This document shows, piece by piece, positions 18,869 to 29,643 of a DNA stretch of 64,000 nt (position 1 is the stretch's first letter; the number at the start of each line of letters is the position of its first letter). A program made the translations under genes and the position numbers. The DNA comes from Saprospiraceae bacterium (GTDB lineage: Bacteria > Bacteroidota > Bacteroidia > Chitinophagales > Saprospiraceae). The DNA lies in the NCBI GenBank assembly GCA_022448955.1, contig JAKVCU010000065.1, forward strand, positions 1 to 64,000. The letters run 5' to 3'. A model generated the notes under the pieces. It had not been told where the DNA came from, ran no database searches, and worked only from the letters and a program-made list of their open reading frames with translations.

Positions 18869-20989
18869 TTAGAGGAATAATTTGGGTAAGTACTCGGGTG
18901 CATCATCAAAAGGTTCTTTTTTCCCGGTTGCGATGTCATAAATGGACTCGTGACTCGCCGTAGCAGCCTCGCATAATGGCTTGTGTGGCTGATTACAAAT
19001 GTCCAGAAAACCGATATTATAATTTTCCCCATCGAAGCGGCCGATAGCGGACTGATCATAGAGTACGAACCAATGAACCCCCACACAGTAGGGATTAGCG
19101 GCAGCGTCTTCTAAGTACACCCGGTAGGCTTTCCCTCTATCTTTTTGTGTACGCACATGCCCTATACCTGAAGCAGGTAACCCTACATCAAGAGCTCCAA
19201 AATGCCATTCACCAATCATGATTGGCATTTGCAGCAAATCATGAATTTTTTCGGTTTGGTCAAAAGGTACTTTTTCTTGATAATTATTCATACTAAAAAC
19301 ATCAAATGATTGCATACCAGAAACTGCCCATTGGGGCGGAACACCTTGGTATCGGATGCCTAAATTGAGGTGATTGGGATCTACTTTTTTGCAGGCTGCT
19401 GATAAGGTGCCAAAATATTTTTCAACCATAATAGCACTGAATGCTTCCAGATCAACTAATGCATCTGCGGAGCATTCCTCCTTCCATTTGCCAGTTTCAA
19501 TTTGGGCAAAACCAATATCCATCTTCCAGCTTTCTGCTAAGGCTGCATCGGATGCATATTTCTTTTTGAGGAACTGAGTGAGCTGAGTTCGTGTATGACT
19601 CGCCTCGTTATTATAAAGCATACCCACAGCTGGTAGTTCTTTAGAGAAGGCCCACTGGGGTTCATTCATCATGAAGTAGCCGATAAGAGCTGGATCATCT
19701 ACTGATTCTTCTAAATCTTTTGCGTAAGCAACAGCGTCTATTTCAAAATCAGGATGGAAAACATCAGGAAAGTCACGATAAATTCGCTGACTTTTTTCAC
19801 CTTTAAAACTCATAGGCCGTACATAAGGGAAAACAGCTTTTGAGGCATAATTCCATTCCGACCAATTTCCGACTGTATTAAACCGCAGGCGTCGGAGCTC
19901 GTCCAATGCAATGGTGGCCCATTTGTCCCGCCAGCCTTTAGTACCAAAAGTTCTGATAAAATTGGCAGCTAGGTAATTAATATGTAATTGATTGTCTTGT
20001 AAAGAGTATATCTCGGAGAATGCACCATCTTGTGGTGGTATAAATTCGAGAGCATCTTCCAATAAATGCATATTCCCTGAGGTGTCGACCCTTACCGAGT
20101 CGATTCCCATACTCCAAAAAAGGTGGCCATCTGGATCGACCAACCACCAGCGATTACTCTTGTTGTATACCCGAAAAAAGCCGGTTCCTTCATCCAGTTT
20201 TTGTGCTTTGCATCCACCCCATTTGGAAAAATGGTTTGGGAACGTATGTTTGGTGTTTTCCAATCTAGCGGTTAGGTTGGTTTTTAGCGCTGCGAGATTC
20301 TTGGTTTTACCATCCCAGTTGTGGAGCGTGCTTTGACCTATTTCGTCAAGAAGCTTACCTTTCGGTAAAACCGGATGCTTAATAACCGACACTTCATTTT
20401 CTGTAGCCAAAAGTGGAGTCAGGCAAAACGTTGCGGGCGATTCGCTCTTTCGATTGATATAAAACTTGATTCTATCTACCTTTTCAAGATCAACTCTGTC
20501 ACCCCAGCACATGGGCTTAAGAAAGGCACCATCTCTTGGCGTTCGCCAAGTGTTTTGGTCAACCAACCGCAAAGGGAGGCGTACTCGTAAAGAGCATTGG
20601 GTAAGCACACCAAAAGCGAATTGAAAGATGCGTCCGTCGGCTCCTTCTTGCAATTCAATATTGAATTGGATTAAGGAGCTTCCATTGGCCAACATATCAG
20701 TGGTGATATATTTCATATCAGCAAGACTACCTGTAGGAAATTCATAATAGAATCCGTCTAGTACATCTTGCCCAGTATACCACTGTGCTTGTTCGATTAA
20801 AGGTTCTCCATCAACAAGCTTTAAACCTTTTATTTTGGTAGGCCTCAAAACCATTCCTGATTCTGATGCAAGCGTATAATCGATCAGGGATAGGGGAAAT
20901 AGAATTCCTGTACTTAAGAGAAGACTCTGTTTTAGAAAGCTTCGTCTGGGTTGGATGGGCGATATATCGGTGGAAGGTATATTTTTCAT
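18869..20989 (-). CDS. GH50/agarase-like glycoside hydrolase with Tat-like signal
   Basis: RWWLVDPDGHLFWSMGIDSVR, FMMNEPQW, IGEWHFGALDVG, GVHWFVLYDQSAIGRFDGENYNIGFLDI (agarase-like); N-terminal PRRSFLKQ twin-arginine motif. Confidence 0.75.
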   Translation of the reverse strand: MKNIPSTDISPIQPRRSFLKQSLLLSTGILFPLSLIDYTLASESGMVLRPTKIKGLKLVDGEPLIEQAQWYTGQDVLDGFYYEFPTGSLADMKYITTDMLANGSSLIQFNIELQEGADGRIFQFAFGVLTQCSLRVRLPLRLVDQNTWRTPRDGAFLKPMCWGDRVDLEKVDRIKFYINRKSESPATFCLTPLLATENEVSVIKHPVLPKGKLLDEIGQSTLHNWDGKTKNLAALKTNLTARLENTKHTFPNHFSKWGGCKAQKLDEGTGFFRVYNKSNRWWLVDPDGHLFWSMGIDSVRVDTSGNMHLLEDALEFIPPQDGAFSEIYSLQDNQLHINYLAANFIRTFGTKGWRDKWATIALDELRRLRFNTVGNWSEWNYASKAVFPYVRPMSFKGEKSQRIYRDFPDVFHPDFEIDAVAYAKDLEESVDDPALIGYFMMNEPQWAFSKELPAVGMLYNNEASHTRTQLTQFLKKKYASDAALAESWKMDIGFAQIETGKWKEECSADALVDLEAFSAIMVEKYFGTLSAACKKVDPNHLNLGIRYQGVPPQWAVSGMQSFDVFSMNNYQEKVPFDQTEKIHDLLQMPIMIGEWHFGALDVGLPASGIGHVRTQKDRGKAYRVYLEDAAANPYCVGVHWFVLYDQSAIGRFDGENYNIGFLDICNQPHKPLCEAATASHESIYDIATGKKEPFDDAPEYLPKLFL

Positions 20990-21403
20990 CTTTATTGGAT
21001 TGTAGTTAGAAAATAACCTTTATAAAAGGGTAACGCACCTTTGCATTTCCTGATTATCATCAGTATATAGAGGCTTGAAATGAATGTCTCCAGTATACCA
21101 TTAGGTAATAAGGTGTCCATATCATTCTATTTCGATTCGCTTCTGATATGATAAGACGAGCATCGGAACGAGCACTTTACTAGTGTTTCCCTCAGCATGC
21201 TAAAAATTTAGTATGACTTGTCATTTCCAAAAATAGATGAGGGAAGAATCAAATAACCAGCAACGGTAATTTGGATAGTGCTTGCCTATCAGTTAAAGCT
21301 AAAAGTTTAGTTTCCCAATAAATGCAGGTGGCATTAACATTCGTGATAATGATGTATTAGTTGGTTGCGAACGAATTATCTTCATAAGTCAAGAATATTT
21401 TGT

Positions 21404-24010
21404 TTAGAATTGGATAACATGTTTCCCCCTGCTCAATACTAACTCTTCCGTGCTGGCAGAGGACTCTACGGGTAGATTGTCAATGGTTAACCTAGCCGTA
21501 CTTAATTGTTCAAATTCTTCGATATTGATACCAATGATCATACTTCCAGGTATATCGAGGACTAGTACTCCTTCTCCTGATTTTGATCTGTCCCATTGTA
21601 TTTTCAGCATGCCTTGGATTGTAGGAATGTCAGCCTGAAGGTTTTGGACACTATGTTTTTGTGGGCTAATAATAGCTTTTGTCCACCCGGGGTGGATTGG
21701 TTTAATTCCCAATAAATAGTTCCCGATTAAAGCAGGTGGGAAGGCGCTTTCTGTTTGGGCATCACTTCTTGTTTTTGGGGTTAGCCGTCCACTTCTGCCT
21801 GTAGCATCCAACCACCATTCCTCCCAAAGGGTTCCGTTATACTGAGGTTGTAACATTTTGTCAAATCTTTTTTTAAATAGTGAAAAGGAAGCATCAATCT
21901 GATCATATTCACAAAGGCCTTTATGCAGAAAATACGACATGGCGGGCGTAACCATGGTCATTCCAGAGGCCCGGTTGATATAATTTAATTCATCGTTCTC
22001 CAATACTTTGGTGATGATTGATTCGGCTTGCTCTGGTGAAGCCACATGTTCTGCTAATGCCATCGCATTGGCGTGTTCACTGAATTGAGGAGATAATTTC
22101 TGGTGAATTAGAGCGTCAGAAAATAATCCTTTTTCATTATCCCACAGGTGCTGCTGTAAGGATTTTTGTACACGAAGGGCGCGAGTTCTGTAGATTTCGC
22201 TTCCGGCTTGGCCCAACCAATCCAGTACATCCGCAAAATCTTTTAGTGCGCCGAGATAGTGCCCGTTTAGGCAAAAATTGGCACCCTGACGATCAATAAC
22301 ACTATGGTCTAACCAGTAAGGATAGGGTGGATTGGTAATAAGGCCTAGGTCACTGGTATAGCTATCGAGTAACTGTAGTAGCTTTAAAGCGGCAGGGAGC
22401 AGTTGTATTACTGTTTTTTTATCTCCTGTAAAAAGTAAGTAGTCGTGCAGGCTCCGCAGCCATAGGCAATTGGAATCCAATATAACCATATAGTCATCTG
22501 AGGCTAAAGGAGCATAAGCTGGCATAATACCATTGGCATCCTGTTCTTGAGAAACCTGTATCAGATAGCGGCGCTGAAGCCATCGGTCGTTAAACAACCA
22601 ATAATTTCCTAAAGCTCCGTAATAGCCGGTTTGTGCGTATTGCCGGCGCTCGCGATAATTATCTGTATACCCATCTGTGGAACAAACCTTGATGGTTTTG
22701 GCGGTAGCTTGGATATATCTTTCAATCCATTCGGCGTCGCTGGAATAGATGCGGCCTTTGGGTTTGAAAGGGTATTCCAAATATCGAATCTCTAGGGTGT
22801 GTAAGCTAATCGGTTGACGGTGCCCGTGTATGTAGAGGCCTAGGTATCGAGTGGGTTTAAAGTAGGTGGCTTCCCAACGATCCTTTTTTCCGGAAAGGGT
22901 GATTTGATCATGAAAATCTGAATCGAGAATACGCTGCGTAAATTTATTATTTACCACAAAGGGTGCCATTAGGATATCAATTTTTGTACCTGCTGGCCCT
23001 TCCACATTCAGGATAGGAAATCCATTATGAATCTCTCCCAAGTCAAATACCATAAAGTAGCCCTGCGGTTGTTCGGCAGATGATGGAACGACGAGCGGGG
23101 CTACTCCTTCCTGAAAGGGCGTGACGGTAGATGCTATAGGTTCAGCTATATGGCCAGATAGTGCGAATGGTTCTGTTATGTTTAGAGTGTCGATGCTCGT
23201 TGCTTCTATAAGATGAGTAATGCGTTTAGTTTTTTCTAAGAGGTAGGGCACATCGCGAGCAACTAGGGCTGTCCAGGGTGGGGTAAGTGGTTGGGGTTTT
23301 GCGTTGGGTGGTGGTGAAGGCCAACCCACATTACGGATAAGTGGGGTGGCTTGAGGCCATGCATGGTCATTGTATTCATTAGTATTCCAAGCTGTAGCCT
23401 TTTTTCTCAGATCCATTCTATCAGCTACAACCATTTGAAACCGATTAATAACAGGTGTTTGGCTGTCCCAAGCTGGATCGGGTAGTGCTTTCCACTGGTT
23501 GTCTGTGGATATGATTGTATGGTTGTTGTCGGATGTGAGTTCCAATTGAGCCAGCAAACCAGATCTTCCTTTAAAATGGTAGGCATATTTATTTTGTTGG
23601 TGATGAACCCGGATAGCTATACAGTTTGCTCCTTTTTGGAGGTAAGGCCTGACATCTAAAATGTCATAGGATTGATGATGTGGTGCACTTCGGGCTGGAC
23701 CCCGCTGGATGTATTGTCCATTGACGAACAATTGATATTGAGAAGATGCGGTAATAAAGAGGGTGCTCTTTTGGGGTACTTCCTGTAAATCAAAAGTCCT
23801 TCTGGCCAGAACCATATCTGCTTTCAAAGATGGCTTGGTCCATATCCACTGCGCCTGCCAGTCCATATCCACAGGAGAATCCCCATATTGAGACCAGTAA
23901 TTTTGCGGTTGTTCCTGACTAATTACTGGATATGTAAGCGCAACAAACAGAAATAAGATGGGAAACCATAGGATACATACTGATTTATGGGTAGCACAGT
24001 TATTTTTCAT
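21404..24010 (-). CDS. GH78-like alpha-L-rhamnosidase family protein
   Basis: N-terminal sugar-binding jelly roll (QYQLFVNGQYIQRGPARSAPHHQSYD), CSTDGYTDNYRERRQYAQTGYYG, NGTLWEEWW, C-terminal GIKPIHPGWTKAIISP. Confidence 0.82.
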   Translation of the reverse strand: MKNNCATHKSVCILWFPILFLFVALTYPVISQEQPQNYWSQYGDSPVDMDWQAQWIWTKPSLKADMVLARRTFDLQEVPQKSTLFITASSQYQLFVNGQYIQRGPARSAPHHQSYDILDVRPYLQKGANCIAIRVHHQQNKYAYHFKGRSGLLAQLELTSDNNHTIISTDNQWKALPDPAWDSQTPVINRFQMVVADRMDLRKKATAWNTNEYNDHAWPQATPLIRNVGWPSPPPNAKPQPLTPPWTALVARDVPYLLEKTKRITHLIEATSIDTLNITEPFALSGHIAEPIASTVTPFQEGVAPLVVPSSAEQPQGYFMVFDLGEIHNGFPILNVEGPAGTKIDILMAPFVVNNKFTQRILDSDFHDQITLSGKKDRWEATYFKPTRYLGLYIHGHRQPISLHTLEIRYLEYPFKPKGRIYSSDAEWIERYIQATAKTIKVCSTDGYTDNYRERRQYAQTGYYGALGNYWLFNDRWLQRRYLIQVSQEQDANGIMPAYAPLASDDYMVILDSNCLWLRSLHDYLLFTGDKKTVIQLLPAALKLLQLLDSYTSDLGLITNPPYPYWLDHSVIDRQGANFCLNGHYLGALKDFADVLDWLGQAGSEIYRTRALRVQKSLQQHLWDNEKGLFSDALIHQKLSPQFSEHANAMALAEHVASPEQAESIITKVLENDELNYINRASGMTMVTPAMSYFLHKGLCEYDQIDASFSLFKKRFDKMLQPQYNGTLWEEWWLDATGRSGRLTPKTRSDAQTESAFPPALIGNYLLGIKPIHPGWTKAIISPQKHSVQNLQADIPTIQGMLKIQWDRSKSGEGVLVLDIPGSMIIGINIEEFEQLSTARLTIDNLPVESSASTEELVLSRGKHVIQF

Positions 24011-24022
24011 ATTTGAGGTTGT

Positions 24023-26911
24023 TTACTTGGTGATGAACGTCAGCATATTTTTCAGAATTTGATCTGCAACGGGGTCTATACCCAAATTTTCTAATAGTCT
24101 GAGTTGTGAAACAATCAGTTGACCTTGGCCATAGGGTAAGATGATTAGTTCAGACCCCCACCATGAAGATCCTGGGCCTGAGTATTGGAGTTGGTGTTCT
24201 CGTGAGAACCAATCGAAAGCAATAGTGCCTACGATTGGCTTTGGTGTTGTACCTTCCTCCAAATCAATATCGCGGAGAGTTAGGGTTGGCCAAACATTTT
24301 CAAAAAGGCTACGCATAGGGCCACCAGAAGGTAATCCATTAAAAATGGGATGATCATGAATTAAATGGGGCATACATGTCCATAGACCTCTAGCTGGATG
24401 TACCCTAGCTGTAAAGGGAAAGGCAGGGTGGTCTGTTTCAATCATACCAAGCTTATACTGGTGTTGCAGATACAATGCAGTTCCACCTTTTTTGACGAAG
24501 GACAGCAAGGTTGAAAAGGGTAATCGTTTATCCGCTGAATCATAATCCGTAACGATTACTGGAACATTGGTTGGTGTGGTCGTATTAAAAGAAGATACAG
24601 GAACCTGTTGGGTACGGAAGTAATCAGATAAGGCTGCGTTCTTATTGAAAAGAGCAATTTCTCTTTTTTGTAGTCGTACACTTTTTTGTGGAAACACATC
24701 AAAGGTATAGCGGTTATGAGTCAATTGATTACCGGCTTGATCGTGTACGTGAACATTAATTGTGTAGGTACCCTTCCATTTTTTGGTATCTAACATGGAT
24801 GAGAAAAGAGTAGAAATACCGGACGTAAATTCCTTTTGAAATGAACGTTTAAATACGGTTTTACCTTTCCCATTGCTGATTTCTATTCTTACGTTTGCCT
24901 GAATAGAGGCTAAGTCATTGATGCCAGTTATATCCAGCGTAGTTCCTGCTTGAGCATAAACGTTACGGGATGCTAAGCGAATGCTAAGGATGCGGGGCTG
25001 ATTGGCAGCGCGAGTGGCTTCATAAGCATACGATTTTGGGCGTCGCCAGATGTCGATTAGCCCGGCACCTAGGATCCAGTCTCCGGCTGCTAGGGCATGG
25101 ATACAATAACCATCTACCAGAGGGTTAGACCTGACGGCTTCGATCATGCGTTTGTTAGCGGTGCCATGAATCGATTGTTGATCCAGATAAAATTGCTGCA
25201 TGTCCGGGTATAACTGAGCGAAACCGCTTTCTTGTAACATGTGTTGCTGTTCGTCATGGAGGCGTAGGTGGTATCTATAGGCGGGGGTCAGGGGATTACC
25301 TTTTGTTGTGAACAACTTCGTAACCTCGGTTAAGTCAGGCAGGCTGCCATATCCAAGTTCGGAAACATAAGACATCAGACCAGGAACCACGTTTCGTCCT
25401 ACTTTACTACCTTGATAACCCTTTGATTTTTTTTCTTCTTTGGTCAGTCCTATAGATAAGTAACCTTCATAATGGAAGCGATTAACGAAAGGTCCTGCAT
25501 AGTTATGGATATCATTGAATTTGGTGGGCTCATACTCATTAGGTAGGTACATATTGGCTCCATAGGCCCAGCCACCGGACTCATCTAGAATTAAACGAGT
25601 AGGGTCGAGGTCTCGAGCCAGCATAGCCATTGGCCTCATAAGTTGCTTCAAAACTGGGCGATGGAGTTCGTTAAATAACTCCCATTGAACTACACAAGCT
25701 CGATTGCGATCCCTTAAGATAGACTGACGCACTTCGTGTTCTACTCTTTTGGGTAGATAAGGTGTTGATAGGGGTAGGGTCATACACTCCAAAACAGGAC
25801 TACCAACTACCAAGACCCCCATTTCGTCGGCGAGGTCCAGCCACATAGGTGCTGGTGGTCTTCGCCATGGGCGTATCATATTAAAACCTGCTTCTTTTGC
25901 GAGTTGAATCTCTCGTCGGGCCATTTCTTCACTATCAGGGTAAGCTATTCCATTTGGATATAAGCCTTCAAAGAAAGTGGCTTTTATGTGTATTCGTTTT
26001 CCATTGAGATAAAAGTCCTTGTTCTTGATAGTTAATTCTCGCATACCGAATTGCTCCTCTTGACGATCAGATATGGTACCCTCTTTTTTTACAATTATTT
26101 CTGCCTGATATAGATCAGGTGTTTCTGGTGACCAATATTTTGCGTTTGGAATCTTTAATTTTGTCTCTCTGAGATTAATTCCTGAATGGAGTTTCAATGA
26201 TTCGGTGAATCTTGCAACTGTTTTTCCATTTTGTTTTTCTTTGATGTTAATACGGAGATTTGCATCACTATTTTTGATGCCAGTATGGTCGAATGTCATT
26301 TGAATATTCACCGTATTATCCTGAATGTTAGGTTGTATAAAAACATCAGCTATGACAATTTCTGAAGTAGCCATTAATTGAACTCCCTGCCATATTCCAG
26401 CCGTTAGGCCACCACGCCATTGTGCAGTTTCCATTTTTCCAATGCCGTCTATTCTTTTATCTGTAAGAGTTATGGGACCGACTACCCTTACCGTCAAAAC
26501 ATTTTTTTTTCCGACTTTGATCATCTCATCTACTCGGAATTCAAAAGGCGTAAACCCACCCTCATGAAAACCCACAACTTCATCATTTAGCCATACTTCT
26601 GATAAATAGTTGACTGCTCCAAATTGGAGATGTACGATTTTATTTTGCCAAGTAGAAGGAACTTCAAACTCTTTTTTATAAAAAGCAACACCTTCATAAT
26701 CTTCTTTAATTAATTCCCAAGCACTAGGGACTTCAATAGCTTGTATATCCGGATATTTATCAAATACATCAGCACTTATCCAGTTGGCAGTGTTACCTTC
26801 GTTATTTTCATCGAAAATGATCTCCCACATGCCATTTAACGAAAGCGTCATTTGCGAAAATGTAGGTTGATAAAACCCTAGAAGCAGTATTGTAATTAAG
26901 AGTAATCTCAT
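24023..26911 (-). CDS. GH2 family glycoside hydrolase
   Basis: Sugar-binding domain LNGMWEIIFDENNEG..., acid/base VQWELFNELHRP, putative nucleophile SELGYG; signal peptide. Confidence 0.88.
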   Translation of the reverse strand: MRLLLITILLLGFYQPTFSQMTLSLNGMWEIIFDENNEGNTANWISADVFDKYPDIQAIEVPSAWELIKEDYEGVAFYKKEFEVPSTWQNKIVHLQFGAVNYLSEVWLNDEVVGFHEGGFTPFEFRVDEMIKVGKKNVLTVRVVGPITLTDKRIDGIGKMETAQWRGGLTAGIWQGVQLMATSEIVIADVFIQPNIQDNTVNIQMTFDHTGIKNSDANLRINIKEKQNGKTVARFTESLKLHSGINLRETKLKIPNAKYWSPETPDLYQAEIIVKKEGTISDRQEEQFGMRELTIKNKDFYLNGKRIHIKATFFEGLYPNGIAYPDSEEMARREIQLAKEAGFNMIRPWRRPPAPMWLDLADEMGVLVVGSPVLECMTLPLSTPYLPKRVEHEVRQSILRDRNRACVVQWELFNELHRPVLKQLMRPMAMLARDLDPTRLILDESGGWAYGANMYLPNEYEPTKFNDIHNYAGPFVNRFHYEGYLSIGLTKEEKKSKGYQGSKVGRNVVPGLMSYVSELGYGSLPDLTEVTKLFTTKGNPLTPAYRYHLRLHDEQQHMLQESGFAQLYPDMQQFYLDQQSIHGTANKRMIEAVRSNPLVDGYCIHALAAGDWILGAGLIDIWRRPKSYAYEATRAANQPRILSIRLASRNVYAQAGTTLDITGINDLASIQANVRIEISNGKGKTVFKRSFQKEFTSGISTLFSSMLDTKKWKGTYTINVHVHDQAGNQLTHNRYTFDVFPQKSVRLQKREIALFNKNAALSDYFRTQQVPVSSFNTTTPTNVPVIVTDYDSADKRLPFSTLLSFVKKGGTALYLQHQYKLGMIETDHPAFPFTARVHPARGLWTCMPHLIHDHPIFNGLPSGGPMRSLFENVWPTLTLRDIDLEEGTTPKPIVGTIAFDWFSREHQLQYSGPGSSWWGSELIILPYGQGQLIVSQLRLLENLGIDPVADQILKNMLTFITK

Positions 26912-26919
26912 ACTGTACT

Positions 26920-28545
26920 TTATTTTGTCATATTTTTGAATCCAGCCAACTTAACAGGAGCTACAATTTCTTGGAGCTGCTGGCGCATTTTTCTCAAAAC
27001 TGCTGTTTGAGTACTTCCTATATTATTCCATTCATTGGGATCTACATAGTGGTCATATAATTCTTCCATTCCATTATTGTAAAGGATATATCTGTATTGC
27101 TGCGTTCTAATCGAGTAATGTTGCATGGAGGGCTCCCTTTTATGTTTATTTCCTGCAAAGACAACAGAGAGTGCTGCGGGGGCACCTGTCCATGTATCTG
27201 TATAGGGGTTATTTAAAAAAGGGAGTAAACTTTTGCCGTCCAAGGGATGTCCTTTTTCATTTTTGGTCGTATTAGTTGAGAGGCCGCAAAGGTCTAAGAG
27301 AGTAGGATAGACGTCAATCAGGGATACGGCTTGTGATACAACAGAACTAGGGTTTGTAATACCAGGTGCCCTAAATATTAAAGGTACTCGAGTACTTTCT
27401 TCCCATAGGGAGTTTTTGTAGAGGTAGTTTTTTTCTCCCATGTGGAAGCCATGGTCACTAGCAAGTACTACGATTGTGTTTTTGTCTAGACCGCTGCTAC
27501 TAAGTGCGTCCAAAACTTCTCCTATATTTTCATCTACTGCTGCTACACAAGCTAAGTAAGCTTGTGTCCATTTTTTGAGACCTAATGTTGAGTTTCCGTA
27601 AGCTTTGCTTATTGCATTGAACATTCTTTTTCCCATACTAAGGGTAAAGAGGTCTCCTTGATAGGCAGCGGTCAGATGGGTATCTTCTTCATCTTCAGAC
27701 TCAATCGCGACTAGTTGGATATTTTCAAGTGGAAACTGCTTAAAGTATTTTTGGGGAGCTACTAGGGGGGTATGTGGTCTTAAGAAACCTACGGACAGGA
27801 AGAATGGAATCCCGGAGGTATCTACTGCTAATTCCTTGAGTTTATTGGCAACCCAAGTAGCATTTCTTTCGTCAGGGGTGGGATCGCGATCATCATCATT
27901 AATGTACCGCATGGGATTAAAACCAGTTCTTTCATTTCCGGTGATCCATTGCAGCGGTTTGCCTTGGCTATTGGTACGGCTTTCCAAATTCAAAAAAGGA
28001 CCAAGGGAACCATCTACCCAGCCAATTTCTGCGAATGCCGCAGGCACATCGGGATGGGGCACTTGCTTTACCCCATCAAAAGGTGTCGGGGAATAATCGG
28101 CATCATTTTCAAAATGGGTCCACATTTCTTTACGATTATGATGCATGATTTTTCCTGTTCCAATAACATTGTATCCTTCTTTTTTAAATTGTTCCATTAT
28201 AGTGCGAGAGTTGGTTAAGGTCTCAAACTGGAACCAAGGCTCTTGGAAATAATTGTTGGAATGATGTGGATATATTCCTGTAAACATAGAAGCACGTGAA
28301 GGGCCGCACATAGGGGCATTGGAATAAGCATGGAGGAATAAAGTTGCCGAATGAGCAAGTTTATCCATATTAGGAGTCAAAGCTTGTGGATGACCTTTTA
28401 GAGCGCCTATATTGTCATTGAGGTCATCCACCATTATTACTAGGACATTGGGACTGGTACTAATGGTTACCTCTTTTTTTGTGTCACAGCTTACTATTCC
28501 GATGATTAGGAATAATAAGAACGATTTCAAATTTAAGTTCTTCAT
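26920..28545 (-). CDS. S1-family sulfatase (iduronate-2-sulfatase-like), predicted lipoprotein
   Basis: NVLVIMVDDLNDNIG, CGPSRASMFTGIYPH, ASDHGFHMGEKNYLYKNSLWEESTRVPLI; lipobox IGIVSC. Confidence 0.93.
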   Translation of the reverse strand: MKNLNLKSFLLFLIIGIVSCDTKKEVTISTSPNVLVIMVDDLNDNIGALKGHPQALTPNMDKLAHSATLFLHAYSNAPMCGPSRASMFTGIYPHHSNNYFQEPWFQFETLTNSRTIMEQFKKEGYNVIGTGKIMHHNRKEMWTHFENDADYSPTPFDGVKQVPHPDVPAAFAEIGWVDGSLGPFLNLESRTNSQGKPLQWITGNERTGFNPMRYINDDDRDPTPDERNATWVANKLKELAVDTSGIPFFLSVGFLRPHTPLVAPQKYFKQFPLENIQLVAIESEDEEDTHLTAAYQGDLFTLSMGKRMFNAISKAYGNSTLGLKKWTQAYLACVAAVDENIGEVLDALSSSGLDKNTIVVLASDHGFHMGEKNYLYKNSLWEESTRVPLIFRAPGITNPSSVVSQAVSLIDVYPTLLDLCGLSTNTTKNEKGHPLDGKSLLPFLNNPYTDTWTGAPAALSVVFAGNKHKREPSMQHYSIRTQQYRYILYNNGMEELYDHYVDPNEWNNIGSTQTAVLRKMRQQLQEIVAPVKLAGFKNMTK

Positions 28546-28547
28546 CC

Positions 28548-29639
28548 TTATCTAATTACTCTCCCGGAAGTATTGCCTTTCATCAATCTTTCGACTTCTT
28601 CTCTTGTGTTGAAATTGAAATCCCCATTTATGGAGTGTTTTAAACAAGATGAAGCCACTGCAAACCTGATAGCGGATTTAGGATCAGATAATTCGGGTGT
28701 ATTAAGTGCAAATATCAACGCGGCACCAAAAGAATCTCCTCCACCAACTCTGTCTACAATATTATTTATATTGTAAGGGGTGTATTGGCCTTCTTCCTCA
28801 GGTGCAAAATATACTTTTTCGGATTCTTTGTCATAGAGCATTGCACCCCATTTATTGTAAGAAGCAGATATGCTTTCTCTCAAGGTTATTGCTACTTTAT
28901 GAACGTTAGGAAATTGGTGAATGACTTCTTTGGCTACTTCGATATATTTTAAAGCATCTAACTTGCCAGATTCCACATCCGCTCCTTCTGCTGCGATGCC
29001 TAAAACATCGTGAGCATCACCTTCATTGCCAATCACCACATCGATATAGGGTATCATAGTCCTCATGGTTTCTTGTGCTAATATCTTGGCGGGCATTCCA
29101 GGTTTCCATGTCCAAAGGTTTTTTCTAAAATTAAGATCTGTGGATGTAGTAATATTGCGCCGTTTTGCTTCTTTTACAGCTGTCAGAGCGGCATCTGCAG
29201 CATTCTCTGAAAGTGCGGGTGTTATACCTGTTACATGCAGCCATCCTGCCTCTTCAAAAATGTTGTCCCAATCATAAGCACTGCCTGGCATCAAAGAAAC
29301 AGAAGAATATAGTCTGTCATAGATCACTTTACTAGGACGTTGATTCGCTCCTCTCTCAACGAAGTAGAGACCAAACCTACCTTCATCACATATTTTTATT
29401 CCCGATATATCGATTCCTAAACCCTTAAGATTCGCTATGCAAGCTTTTGTAATATCATTATTGGGTAGGGAGGTGACAAATTTGGCTTTTCCACCAAGTA
29501 TGGATATGGATGCGGCAACATTGGCTTCCGCTCCTGAAAAGGTGATGTTCATAACGCCAGGCATATTTTGCCGGAACCTCTGAAATAAAGGTGGACAAAA
29601 CCTTCCCATAATTTCTCCAAATGTTACTATATTTTTCAT
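28548..29639 (-). CDS. kdgK: PfkB-family sugar kinase, likely 2-dehydro-3-deoxygluconokinase/galactonokinase
   Basis: FGEIMGRFCPP, GAEANVAASISILGG, DRVGGGDSFGAALIFAL; next to KDPG-type aldolase. Confidence 0.85.
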   Translation of the reverse strand: MKNIVTFGEIMGRFCPPLFQRFRQNMPGVMNITFSGAEANVAASISILGGKAKFVTSLPNNDITKACIANLKGLGIDISGIKICDEGRFGLYFVERGANQRPSKVIYDRLYSSVSLMPGSAYDWDNIFEEAGWLHVTGITPALSENAADAALTAVKEAKRRNITTSTDLNFRKNLWTWKPGMPAKILAQETMRTMIPYIDVVIGNEGDAHDVLGIAAEGADVESGKLDALKYIEVAKEVIHQFPNVHKVAITLRESISASYNKWGAMLYDKESEKVYFAPEEEGQYTPYNINNIVDRVGGGDSFGAALIFALNTPELSDPKSAIRFAVASSCLKHSINGDFNFNTREEVERLMKGNTSGRVIR

Positions 29640-29643
29640 GACG

